A DNA stretch of 64,000 nt from Lentimonas sp002292345 (GTDB lineage: Bacteria; Verrucomicrobiota; Verrucomicrobiia; Opitutales; Coraliomargaritaceae): NCBI GenBank assembly GCA_964187655.1, contig CAXLMP010000051.1, positions 1 through 64,000 on the forward strand. Reading direction: 5' to 3'. The position numbers were made by a program, and so were the translations under genes. Numbering within the stretch: the first letter of the stretch is position 1; every line of letters starts with the position of its first letter. Shown here one piece after another: positions 16,782-25,228 of the stretch. The notes beneath the pieces are model-generated. The model made no database searches. It was not told the DNA's origin and saw only the letters and a list, made by a program, of their open reading frames with translations.

Positions 16782-18437
16782 ATGGTCGCTTTACTCAAAA
16801 CGCTTATCCTACTGATCATCGCCACCGCATTGGCCATTACGGCGCTGCTAGTGCCAGCACAGATACGCTCCGTTGATCCGACAGTGGTCGAGCTCGCCGG
16901 CGCTAACAGTAGCTCAGTTGAAGACAAGATTTGGGAGGAAATCAATGCCGCCTATGTCGGCCCCGCACAACGATTCGCAGCAGCGACCGGCAGTCAAGAC
17001 CCCGCCCAGCAGACGCAAATCCAACTGCTCTTAGACCAAAATCCGAACTTTGCCAGTAGCGGCGGGCCTAACCGCGACTTTGAAGATTTACTCAAGCGCA
17101 GTGTCACTCAGCGTAAAAGTCGCGCCGTCATCCCTCAATTACTGCCTCGCAGCGAACGCGCCTCACTCACCGAATCACTCTCCACTTCGCGTAATCGCAA
17201 CGTCACCGCACTTCTAAGCATTCGCGACATCGCTGGCCTGTCACGCCTCCACCCAGCGAGTCACGCAGCTGGTGCTCCCTATGATGCAGGCGTGCTGACA
17301 CTCGCGCTTCTCATCGAAGCTGGCCATTTTCAACCCAGCCTCGCCCAACAAATTGGCAATCTGGCAACTTTAGCCGCAGGTTATAATCCAGAGGCTACCA
17401 TCGCCTGCGAAGATTTAGTCATCGGCACCCTCTCCCTCGGCCGTCAACTCGACTACACCTCATTAGTCAGTCTTGCAGAATTGACCGAAACACTCGGCGA
17501 TTGGTCGCAAATGGCCGCTCTCTTTCGCGCACAGCCAGATCGAATTGCCGAAAACTACACCGCGTTGCGATTCTCAGAATCTCCCGACACACTTTATCGC
17601 TACCTCGCAGAGCAAACCGAAACTGGCAATCAAGACCTAGACTTTGCATTACGCCATGGTCCTGGAGCCGTGAGCCATTTAATTCATACCGAGCAGCCGC
17701 TCTTTCAAGCCAGCTCAATACCAGGCACTGTCCTAAGCCTCCTAGCGCCCTTCCGTCCGCAGATCTTCGTCGAGATCACACTGCATAACAATACACTCGG
17801 ACAAGCCCTCAAATTTGCTCTGCTCTTCCTCGCTGGTTTAGCGTTCGCATTTGCCATGGGCAGTGCGTGGCGCAACAGTTTGGGCAATACCAGCACGGTA
17901 TCGCGCAGCAACCCGATGGTCATGGCACGCGATATACTCATTAGCTTCGTCGTCGTCCTCACCATCTGGACCATCTTCGAACCCAACATCCTTAAATCTA
18001 AAGAATCTGTTTCAGACTCCGGGCCACGCATCGAATTTGCCGTAGCCGACTCACTTCAATCCATCAAATCACCCGTCAAATCCATGCAAGAGATCAACCA
18101 AGTCACACTCCTCGTCCTCGCCCTGTTCTTTATTATACAGCTCGTGATCTACTCGTTCTGTCTAATCAAGATCAAAGAAGTCAGCAAACAAGCACTCAGC
18201 TCAGACATGAAGCTGAAGCTACTCGATAACGAAGAGAACTTATTCGACTTCGGGCTCTATGTCGGTCTCGGTGGCACCGTGCTGTCCTTAATCCTCGTCG
18301 CAGTCGGCATCGTCGAAGCGAGCCTCATGGCTGCCTATGCGTCCACCTTGTTCGGTATCCTCTTCACCGCGATCCTGAAAGTGATGCACCTTCGCCCCTA
18401 CCGCCGCCAACTGATTCTCAGTGCTGACGCCGCTTAA
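16782..18437 (+). CDS. Polytopic membrane protein with MotA/TolQ/ExbB-like C-terminal core
   Basis: 551 residues from the ATG at 16782 (GTG/ATG-type codons further upstream to 16722 are less likely). There is one N-terminal helix (about 3-24), then ~330 residues of helical soluble domain, then five hydrophobic segments. The last two, GLYVGLGGTVLSLILVAVGI and SLMAAYASTLFGILFTAIL, follow the pattern of the TolQ/ExbB/MotA channel helices. Thr499 (in GGTV) and Thr522 (in YASTLFG) sit where ExbB has its two polar channel threonines. The similarity is read by eye and needs a profile search. The next gene encodes a matching one-helix partner, 111 bases downstream in the same direction. Confidence 0.7.
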   Translation: MVALLKTLILLIIATALAITALLVPAQIRSVDPTVVELAGANSSSVEDKIWEEINAAYVGPAQRFAAATGSQDPAQQTQIQLLLDQNPNFASSGGPNRDFEDLLKRSVTQRKSRAVIPQLLPRSERASLTESLSTSRNRNVTALLSIRDIAGLSRLHPASHAAGAPYDAGVLTLALLIEAGHFQPSLAQQIGNLATLAAGYNPEATIACEDLVIGTLSLGRQLDYTSLVSLAELTETLGDWSQMAALFRAQPDRIAENYTALRFSESPDTLYRYLAEQTETGNQDLDFALRHGPGAVSHLIHTEQPLFQASSIPGTVLSLLAPFRPQIFVEITLHNNTLGQALKFALLFLAGLAFAFAMGSAWRNSLGNTSTVSRSNPMVMARDILISFVVVLTIWTIFEPNILKSKESVSDSGPRIEFAVADSLQSIKSPVKSMQEINQVTLLVLALFFIIQLVIYSFCLIKIKEVSKQALSSDMKLKLLDNEENLFDFGLYVGLGGTVLSLILVAVGIVEASLMAAYASTLFGILFTAILKVMHLRPYRRQLILSADAA

Positions 18438-18548
18438 ACGGCATCCACTTAAAACAACAAAAGCGAACTGTAACAGGTATGAAGGTCGCTACTTTCCGAC
18501 GTCGTTACCGATGACTTCCCACGTTTCAATTTTCCTACTCCGCCTACT

Positions 18549-20078
18549 ATGAACAAAACCTTGATGCTAGTCATTTGTGACTTCCTCCTCCTGAGTATGT
18601 TGGCGCTCGCACGCTTCGATCCACCCGAAGAGCGCCCTGACGTGACACTCGATGCCACCGCCGCCTCCGCGACCGCAGAGGCCGAACTAATTAGCCTGCT
18701 CGAAGAGTCCCTGCAGTCGGAACTCGAGTCCCGCTCAGGCCTAAGCGATGATCTCACTGAAACACGACAAGACCTCGAAAAACAGGCGCTCAATCTCGCC
18801 GAACGCGAAGCTGCGCTCGCAGCCACTCAGAAAAGCTTACAAGAAAAAGCAACTGAAGCCGCACAACTCACCGTCGCCAAAGCAAACATTGAAGCCGATC
18901 AAGCCAAGCTTACTGAGGAAAAAGCCCAAGTCGAAGCGGATCGCCAAGCCCTAGCTCTGAAATTTGAAGCCACTCGCGCCGAGCTCGAGAGCGCTCAGAC
19001 TGAGCGTATCGAACTCACCCAGACTCTCGGCCAACTTAAACAAGAATCGTCCGTCTCTAAAGAACGTCTCACACAAGCAGAGAAAGATCTAATCACCCGC
19101 GAAGTAGCCCTCGCTCAACGTGAAGCCCAGCTCAAAGCCGCTCAAGCCGAGACCAAAAGGCTCAATCAAGAGCGGGAGGCACTGAACAACCAACTCGCAG
19201 TCGCCAAGGCCGAGCGCAGCCTACTGGAGCAAAATCTAATTAGCGAAAAACAAGACAAAGCACAGGCACAGGCACATGCGTCACGGCTCACTGAAAATGT
19301 ATCCCAACTCGGGCAAGGCGTCTCCGAACTGGCCCAGAGCTCGGAAGAAATTATTCAAGAAATGGATGCGAGCCGGCCACGCACGATGAGCGAAATTTTC
19401 ACACGCTTTCAAAACAACCGTGCCACGATTCACTTCACCTCTTCAGAAAAACCGCGTATAGGCAGTCCCACGACGCAACACTACGAAAGTAAAAGTATCC
19501 TAATTGCGGATGCTGAAGGGACTTACCTCGTCACGCACACCGCAGACACACCTTTTGCCTTCTTCAAGAACCCTGACAGCCTCCTCAGCGTGCAACTGGA
19601 AGTCACACTCGCGGGCCGCACCTTCCCGATTAATCAAATCGCATTCCTCAGCGCCGACCCTCGACTGATCTACATCCCACTGCCGAAACGCACCGTCGAG
19701 GCTTCAGGCCTAGAAACCTTCGAACTAGCAATACAACCAGAACGCTGGGAAGAAGCAGTCCTCGTTAAAAACGACGAGACCAACTTTGGTCGCACAGGAT
19801 TTCGCCGCCTAACCAGCAGTGAGCGCTTCCTCAAGATGGAGCGCCCTGCCCTCGGCGAACTATTTGCCGACTTCGCATCCTCGCGCGGTGATCTAGCCTT
19901 CAGCAAAAACAGTCAATTCATCGGCGTACTAACCGACTCGAAACACGCTGTTGTAATTGACGCTTTTCTCGCTAGCGCATTTGGCAACTTAGGTGCCAAC
20001 TTTAACAAAGAAGCAAGTGCCGCCACGATCCGACGCTTAAAAGAACGCGTCCGCAAACTGCCGAATGAGGTGCAATAG
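18549..20078 (+). CDS. MotB/ExbD-like one-helix protein with coiled coil and trypsin-like pseudo-protease domain
   Basis: 509 residues. The N-terminus MNKTLMLVICDFLLLSMLAL is one short helix with a membrane aspartate (D11), as in ExbD/TolR/MotB. Residues about 45-270 form a heptad-like coiled coil rich in E, Q, A and K. The C-terminal ~220 residues look like a trypsin/HtrA fold: LVTHTADT (H330), SADPRLIYIPL (D370), and SSRGDLAFSKNSQFIGVLTD, where the GDSGG serine position is Leu449. The H-D-S spacing (40 and 79) fits the family, but the nucleophile is missing, so protease activity is unlikely. Function is unknown; it is probably the partner of the upstream channel-like protein. Confidence 0.72.
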   Translation: MNKTLMLVICDFLLLSMLALARFDPPEERPDVTLDATAASATAEAELISLLEESLQSELESRSGLSDDLTETRQDLEKQALNLAEREAALAATQKSLQEKATEAAQLTVAKANIEADQAKLTEEKAQVEADRQALALKFEATRAELESAQTERIELTQTLGQLKQESSVSKERLTQAEKDLITREVALAQREAQLKAAQAETKRLNQEREALNNQLAVAKAERSLLEQNLISEKQDKAQAQAHASRLTENVSQLGQGVSELAQSSEEIIQEMDASRPRTMSEIFTRFQNNRATIHFTSSEKPRIGSPTTQHYESKSILIADAEGTYLVTHTADTPFAFFKNPDSLLSVQLEVTLAGRTFPINQIAFLSADPRLIYIPLPKRTVEASGLETFELAIQPERWEEAVLVKNDETNFGRTGFRRLTSSERFLKMERPALGELFADFASSRGDLAFSKNSQFIGVLTDSKHAVVIDAFLASAFGNLGANFNKEASAATIRRLKERVRKLPNEVQ

Positions 20079-20140
20079 TTGGTGGTTGAATGTTGCTTGC
20101 TACTTCCCTCAACGAACTACTTTCAACGATCCATCAAACC

Positions 20141-21070
20141 CTAGCCTTTTACACCGCTAGCGAGCACCGTCTGAAAATTCGGCGCTTCGGCTTCTTGAGC
20201 GACGACATTGACTTCGATCTGACGGAAGCCTGCTTCTTTTAAAAACTGATAGAGTTTGTTCTCTGAGAATCCCAGCCAAACGTCGGCATAGAGCTCGTGG
20301 GCTTTCTCGAACTGGTGCTCCAAGAGGTCGATAATGATTAGTTTACCCCCAGGCTTTAAAATACGGGAGGCTTCCTGTATCGCCTGCTGCGGATGCTGGG
20401 CATGGTGCAGTGCCTGACTGAGCAACGCTAAATCAAATGCCTCATCCTCAAGTGGAACGGCTTCGATGTCACCCAACTTGTAGCTTAAATTAGTAAATCC
20501 ATTCTTCTTGGCCAGCTCACTGCCGAACTCGACCATCTTCGGAGAATTATCGACACACACAATTTTCTCGGCGCGACGTGCCAGTAATTGAGACAGTAGC
20601 CCCTCGCCTGCTCCCAAATCTACGACCTTAATTTTCGGCGTTAGATGCAATAAGAAATGGCCAATCGCTTCCCAACTGCGGCCTGGGCAATAGTTTTTGC
20701 CCAGTCTCCCAGCTACGGAATTAAAATATTGTTCCGACTGCTGCTTACGCTTCTCCAAAATGCGCTTCAAATTAGCAGTGTCCTCGCCGATCTGCGTGGT
20801 GCCTTCCACCGCAGCACAGGCCGCTTGCAACAACGCAGCATCTTTTGCATCAAAGACACTTAATGCGTAAAATGTCTTTTTTCCCTCGCGGCGATCGTGC
20901 ACCAAATCGCCCTGCCGAAGAAGCCCGAGGTGCGAAGAAATGCGCGACTGCCCCATATCCAATACGTCTTGGAGTTCGGCGACCGATAGTTCCTCTTTTG
21001 CCAACAATGAGAGAATACGCACCCGGGTCGAGTCCGCCAATAGTTTCAATATTTCCCAAGAGTCCGCCAT
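20141..21070 (-). CDS. ArsR-family repressor fused to a SAM-dependent methyltransferase
   Basis: 309 residues in two domains. Residues 1-95 are an ArsR-type winged helix (LADSTRVRILSLLAKEELSV, then MGQSRISSHLGLLRQGDLVHDRREGK). Residues about 130-300 are a class I methyltransferase (VVDLGAGEGLLSQLLARRA, VDNSPKMVEFG, DLALLSQALHHAQHPQQA). Fusions of this type are known, and are suspected to sense S-adenosylmethionine or a related metabolite. No methionine-cycle gene (metF, metH, ahcY) is adjacent here, so the regulon cannot be guessed. No metal-binding CxC motif of arsenic sensors is visible. Confidence 0.88.
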   Translation of the reverse strand: MADSWEILKLLADSTRVRILSLLAKEELSVAELQDVLDMGQSRISSHLGLLRQGDLVHDRREGKKTFYALSVFDAKDAALLQAACAAVEGTTQIGEDTANLKRILEKRKQQSEQYFNSVAGRLGKNYCPGRSWEAIGHFLLHLTPKIKVVDLGAGEGLLSQLLARRAEKIVCVDNSPKMVEFGSELAKKNGFTNLSYKLGDIEAVPLEDEAFDLALLSQALHHAQHPQQAIQEASRILKPGGKLIIIDLLEHQFEKAHELYADVWLGFSENKLYQFLKEAGFRQIEVNVVAQEAEAPNFQTVLASGVKG

Positions 21071-21154
21071 ATATGAGATCGTTCATATTATAAACATCCC
21101 CGTGATGGCGAGTTGATATTTCACCACAGCCAACCTACTGTGCGAGATCCTTGG

Positions 21155-21781
21155 CTATGCTTGTGCTGCTTTAGCGAGCGCTTCTTTAACCTGAGCAGTA
21201 ATTGCACTCCAGTCCTTGTTGGCGATTTGTGACTTAGTTGCCAGCCATGAGCCGCCAATTGCAAAGACTTCAGGAATCGAAAGGTACTCGTTCATATTGT
21301 CGAGCGAGACACCACCAGTTGGGCAGAATTTAACACCGAGATTCGCATACGGAGCCGCCATTGCTTTGAGCATTTTTGGGCCACCAGCAGATCCAGCAGG
21401 AAAAAACTTAAGGTACTCACAGCCAGCTTTGAGCGCCGCTTGGATGTCGGAAGACGTCATGATGCCTGGAATAAACGGGATGTTGTTCGACTTAAAATAA
21501 GCGATCGTTTCTGAATCTGTACCTGGCGCGAGGCCGAACTTACTGCCTGAATCAATCGCAATTTTCGCCTGCTCCAGCGTGACAACTGTGCCCGCGCCAA
21601 CAAGCATCTCAGGAAATGCATTCGCAATCGATTCGATCGCACCAGCGGCTGCTGCTGTGCGGAAAGTGACTTCGATAATATTAAGACCGCCTTCAAGTAG
21701 TGCGTTGGCGAGTGGCTTAGCATCTGCAATATCGTCGATGACAATGACGGGGATGACGGGAAACTGGTCGAGTGCTAACAT
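21155..21781 (-). CDS. eda: 2-dehydro-3-deoxy-phosphogluconate aldolase (bifunctional KDPG/KHG aldolase)
   Basis: Eda cleaves KDPG into pyruvate and glyceraldehyde-3-phosphate. The 208-residue protein has the family pattern: VIPVIVIDDIADAKPLANAL, NIIEVTFRT with the conserved Glu, VGAGTV, GLAPGTDS, and the Schiff-base lysine in YLKFFPAGSAGGP, followed by FCPTGGV. It lies 56 bases downstream of kdgK and is transcribed with it, giving the last two steps of uronate or 2-keto-3-deoxygluconate breakdown. Confidence 0.95.
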   Translation of the reverse strand: MLALDQFPVIPVIVIDDIADAKPLANALLEGGLNIIEVTFRTAAAAGAIESIANAFPEMLVGAGTVVTLEQAKIAIDSGSKFGLAPGTDSETIAYFKSNNIPFIPGIMTSSDIQAALKAGCEYLKFFPAGSAGGPKMLKAMAAPYANLGVKFCPTGGVSLDNMNEYLSIPEVFAIGGSWLATKSQIANKDWSAITAQVKEALAKAAQA

Positions 21782-21837
21782 AATTAAATAAGTTTTTTGA
21801 GGTTCGGCTTGAACTGGGTATCTAACTAACTTCGAGT

Positions 21838-22935
21838 CTAGCGATCCACACGTGCACCGCCGCCAGCTTTGATCTTTTTCACTTCTTTAAGTGAAGCCAT
21901 CGTGGTGTCCCCCGGTGTCGTCATGGCCAGTGCGCCGTGCACACATCCATAGTCGACTGCTTCCTGCGGGTCGTTTTCGGTCAAGAACCCATAGATCAGG
22001 CCCGAAGCAAAACTATCGCCACCGCCGACTCGGTCGAGGATCTCAAGGCATGGAAACTTAATCGACTCAAAAAATTCGCCGTCATGCCAAGCCAGCGCGG
22101 CCCAGTCATTGACAGTGGCAGTCTTCACTGCGCGCAGTGTTGTGGCAGTGACCTTGAAGTTCGGAAATTCTTTAATCGCTGTGGCGATCATCCTCTTAAA
22201 CGCATCAACTGGAATCTGTGAAATGTTCTCATCGACACCCTCTACTTCGAAGCCAAGACAGGCGGTAAAGTCTTCTTCGTTACCGATCATTACATCGACA
22301 TATTTGGCAATCTCGCGGTTCACCTCTTGGCACTTAACAAGGCCGCCAAAGTCTTTCCAAAGCGACGGTCGATAGTTCAAGTCGTAGCTGACGATGGTGC
22401 CGTGCTGCTTCGCGCATTTGACTGCTTCGAGCACAACATCTGGAGTGGTCTCACTCAGAGCGGCGTAGATCCCACCAGTGTGGAACCATTGCACGCCGCG
22501 TTTACCGAAGATCTCTTCCCAGTCAATGTCTCCAACCTTGAGCTGACTCGCTGCGGTGTTGCCACGGTCAGGGCAACCCACTGCGCCGCGAATACCGAAC
22601 CCGCGCTCGGTAAAGTTGAGGCCATTACGGACCGTGCGGCCTATCCCGTCGTAGTCCACCCATTTGATGAACTGCGTATCCACTCCCCCCTGAAGGATAA
22701 AGTCTTCGACCAGACGGCCAACTGGATTGTCAGCAAAGGCAGTCACCACGCCAGTCTTTAGGCCGAAGCAGCGCCGCAATCCGCGAGCGACGTTATATTC
22801 GCCGCCCCCTTCCCATGCCGTAAATTGACGAGTGGTATGCGCCCGGCCTTCGCCGGGGTCAAGGCGCAGCATCACTTCTCCAAGAGAGATGCATGCGTAT
22901 TCACAAGAGTCAGAAGATTTAATGTCGATCGCCAT
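21838..22935 (-). CDS. kdgK: 2-dehydro-3-deoxygluconokinase
   Basis: A 365-residue PfkB-family sugar kinase. It has the N-terminal SLGEVMLRLDPGEGR and EGGGEYNVARGLRRCFG sugar-binding part and the C-terminal signature DRVGGGDSFASGLIYGF with the catalytic Asp. The WEGGGEYNVARG form and the ~360-residue length are typical of KDG kinases from Bacteroidetes and Verrucomicrobia. Together with the following eda it would convert KDG to KDPG and on to central metabolism, as in pectin, alginate or uronate use. A remnant of an AraC regulator lies upstream on the other strand. Confidence 0.92.
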   Translation of the reverse strand: MAIDIKSSDSCEYACISLGEVMLRLDPGEGRAHTTRQFTAWEGGGEYNVARGLRRCFGLKTGVVTAFADNPVGRLVEDFILQGGVDTQFIKWVDYDGIGRTVRNGLNFTERGFGIRGAVGCPDRGNTAASQLKVGDIDWEEIFGKRGVQWFHTGGIYAALSETTPDVVLEAVKCAKQHGTIVSYDLNYRPSLWKDFGGLVKCQEVNREIAKYVDVMIGNEEDFTACLGFEVEGVDENISQIPVDAFKRMIATAIKEFPNFKVTATTLRAVKTATVNDWAALAWHDGEFFESIKFPCLEILDRVGGGDSFASGLIYGFLTENDPQEAVDYGCVHGALAMTTPGDTTMASLKEVKKIKAGGGARVDR

Positions 22936-22980
22936 GAGTTGTCTGTTTTTCTAAGTGTTCTGTGTATTAGAAAATTGATT

Positions 22981-23178
22981 GCGCAGAACAGCATCCGCGA
23001 GCATTTAATTGGTATCCGTATCGATGAAGTCAAACGGCTGAGAAACTTCACCGATGAGACGGTCGCGGCATCAACTGGATTTTGCCACGCGCCTGATTTT
23101 AGTAAGACCTTTAAGCGAAGAATAACATGCATTTGCCCGCTTTTTAATCGGCTGTATCGTCGTGCGCCGACTAGCAAA
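22981..23178 (+). pseudogene. AraC-family regulator, C-terminal remnant
   Basis: In the space upstream of kdgK, the plus strand encodes the second helix-turn-helix of an AraC-type regulator: SIREHLIGIRIDEVKRL, FTDETVA, STGFCHAPDFSKTFKRR and a terminal CP. The order R-I-x-x-x-K-x-L ... T ... VA ... GF ... FS-x-x-FK ... P is the AraC consensus. About three residues between VA and STGF are missing, and no first HTH or ligand domain is present upstream, where kdgK begins. It is therefore a decayed fragment, possibly of a former regulator of the kdgK-eda pair. Confidence 0.6.
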
Positions 23179-23193
23179 CGCAACCGTGGCAAC

Positions 23194-23868
23194 CTAGTTG
23201 TAATTGGCCACGTAGAGGAGATACGCCGCTCGCTTAGAACCTGCATGCACCTTTGCGGGCACCTTAGTGACACGAAATCCGGCGCGGTTAAGACGATCTT
23301 CGAATCGAAGATCTGGGCCAGCAGACCAAAAAACCGCACGCCCAGTAGGCTTCAATGAACTACGCATCCAGCGCAAGCCACTGTTCGAATAGAGTGATGT
23401 ATTCGTTTCCGAAACCATTGCAACCGGGCCGTTGTCTACATCCATTAAGATCACATCGTAACGCGCACGCTCAGCCTTGCGCACATAAGCAACTACATCT
23501 GTGGTATGAATCTCTACGCGAGGATCATTCAACAACGCGCCATTCAGAGACTTCAAATACTCGCGGTTCCAGCTGACAATTTCCGGCAACAGTTCAACCA
23601 GTTCGATCACCACGCTCGCCCCAGTGTTTTCCAATACACTGCGTAAAGTAAAGCCAAGCCCGAGCCCACCGATCAAGATCCGCGCCTGAGCGTCACGATC
23701 CAATAGCTCGACGCCAATTTCGCCCAATAAAATCTCCGACGCATTCGCCCCTGAGTGCATCAACTCTTGCCCACTATAACTGATGCAATACTTACCATCA
23801 TGCTCATACAGGGTCATGGCACCACCATCAGCAGTCGTCGACTCTGCAAGTTTTACACGTGGTTTCAT
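23194..23868 (-). CDS. Spermidine synthase-like methyltransferase-fold protein
   Basis: 224 residues with a class I SAM-type fold like that of SpeE: ARILIGGLGLGFTLRSVLE (motif I), VIELVELLPEIVSWNREYL, VEIHTTDVVAYVRKAERARYDVILMDVDNGP, and a final beta-hairpin region. It lacks the longer N-terminal beta domain and several substrate residues of true spermidine synthases and is shorter than their ~280-300 residues. It belongs to the loosely named spermidine synthase-like proteins whose substrate is unknown. A single gene. Confidence 0.8.
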   Translation of the reverse strand: MKPRVKLAESTTADGGAMTLYEHDGKYCISYSGQELMHSGANASEILLGEIGVELLDRDAQARILIGGLGLGFTLRSVLENTGASVVIELVELLPEIVSWNREYLKSLNGALLNDPRVEIHTTDVVAYVRKAERARYDVILMDVDNGPVAMVSETNTSLYSNSGLRWMRSSLKPTGRAVFWSAGPDLRFEDRLNRAGFRVTKVPAKVHAGSKRAAYLLYVANYN

Positions 23869-23925
23869 TCAATTCTTTTTGTTTATAAAAAATAAATGGC
23901 CCGACTCAGTGTCGTGCTCCGTTGA

Positions 23926-24945
23926 TCATTGCCCCTGCGACTTATCGCGAAGCATCGTCTCCAGATCAGCCAGATCTTTGGTGAATTTACAAGTAAACCG
24001 ACGCATCTTGCCCGTTTCAGGATGCACCAACCCAAGGCTCGAAGCATGCAGCGCCTGACGTTGCACATTATAGGGCATCCCGCCTTTGTTTTTTAACGCC
24101 GCCTTATAATCTGGATGATAGTGACGGTCGCCGAGCAACGGCACGCCGGCTCCGGCAGCATGAATGCGCAGCTGATGCTTCAATCCCGTCTCCAAACGAA
24201 GGCGGAGCTTACTGACCGTATGGCGTTGGCCTTTAACCGCGGTCGGCCACGAATACTCTTCCACCACTTCATAGCGACTAATCGCTTCAGTGGCGCCCTC
24301 TTCTTCGGTTGCAAAGACGGTTTGATGCATGCCCTCTTCATCGAGGCGAAACCAAGCACGCCATTCACCCCGCTTCTGATCGAGTTTACCATCACCAATC
24401 GCCATATATTCGCGCAGAAAGGTGTGATCGCGTACCTGACGAACCAACGACTCCCGCGCCTTCGGATTCATCGCGAAACAAATAATACCACTGGTATATT
24501 GATCCAATCGGTGCACAGGCAGCGGAATCAGGCGCTTGCGATGCACGCCCTTCTGCTGGTCTAGTTCGGTCGCCCCTTTGCCTTGCAAAAACTTCTCCAA
24601 CACCGTCAGCGCAGACACTTGATTACTATCGGGCACAGGCACCGACAACAGCCCTGCCCCCTTGTTTACAATCGCCAACGAGCTATCAATATAGAGTAAA
24701 GTGGCCTGCGCGTGAATACGTGTTGGCAAATGCCGAAAAAAGACTGGCGGTAGCGTCCCGCCCATCGACAGCCGATCGCCTGGGTCCGTGATCTGCTGAT
24801 GCGGCTTTTTAATGACCACACCATCCAACTGAATGCGCCCCTTGGCGAACCAATCCTTGAGGCGCTTACGCGGACTATCTGGGTAGCGCTCACTAAGCCA
24901 CTCCAATGCTGGTTTCACCTCTCCTTCATTTTCGCTATCTGACAT
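23926..24945 (-). CDS. RluA-family pseudouridine synthase
   Basis: About 339 residues from the ATG at 24945; a longer version from 25029 adds 28 residues of no family character. An N-terminal S4 RNA-binding domain (SPRKRLKDWFAKGRIQLDGVVI) precedes the synthase domain with the catalytic Asp in VHRLDQYTSGIICFAMN. The segments GLKHQLRIHAAGAGVPLLGD and HASSLGLVHPETGKM are further RluA-type signatures. It isomerises specific uridines in rRNA or tRNA; which one cannot be decided between the RluC/RluD-like branches. Confidence 0.93.
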   Translation of the reverse strand: MSDSENEGEVKPALEWLSERYPDSPRKRLKDWFAKGRIQLDGVVIKKPHQQITDPGDRLSMGGTLPPVFFRHLPTRIHAQATLLYIDSSLAIVNKGAGLLSVPVPDSNQVSALTVLEKFLQGKGATELDQQKGVHRKRLIPLPVHRLDQYTSGIICFAMNPKARESLVRQVRDHTFLREYMAIGDGKLDQKRGEWRAWFRLDEEGMHQTVFATEEEGATEAISRYEVVEEYSWPTAVKGQRHTVSKLRLRLETGLKHQLRIHAAGAGVPLLGDRHYHPDYKAALKNKGGMPYNVQRQALHASSLGLVHPETGKMRRFTCKFTKDLADLETMLRDKSQGQ

Positions 24946-25203
24946 AGCCGCACTCTCGAGTGTCAAACCACGAAGATCAACCCTCAAGCGAGCGCCTATC
25001 GGATCGAATTCACCGCCATGTTTAATCATAAGAAACTCGATATCTCAGTACTCGGGGCTCGGTCATCGCAACAGTCTGGTCGGCAATATCCCAGCCAGCG
25101 CTGAAACACTGAGTGAACTGCTCGCCCAATTATATCTCATCGACGCGGCCTAAGCAGAAAAACACATCACATCCCGCTTGTCAGAAGCGGCGCCTGTAGA
25201 TTA

Positions 25204-25226
25204 ACTGTATTTAGAACAGATACAGT
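25204..25226. promoter_or_regulatory. Palindrome just upstream of the C39-like protease gene
   Basis: ACTGTAT (25204-25210) and its exact complement ATACAGT (25220-25226) are separated by 9 bases, and the palindrome ends two bases before the ATG at 25229. This could be an operator for a dimeric repressor or an RNA hairpin that masks translation start. No protein can be linked to it. Confidence 0.4.
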
Positions 25227-25228
25227 AG

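Noticed and set aside
22872..23339. Minus-strand open frame between kdgK and the SpeE-like gene
   Set aside because: Overlaps both neighbours, shows no protein-like features, and the plus strand carries the better-supported AraC remnant.
25030..25153. Short open frames in the 200-base gap before the protease gene
   Set aside because: A frame ending SELLAQLYLIDAA looked protein-like, but it has no start and no family match, so it is probably chance.
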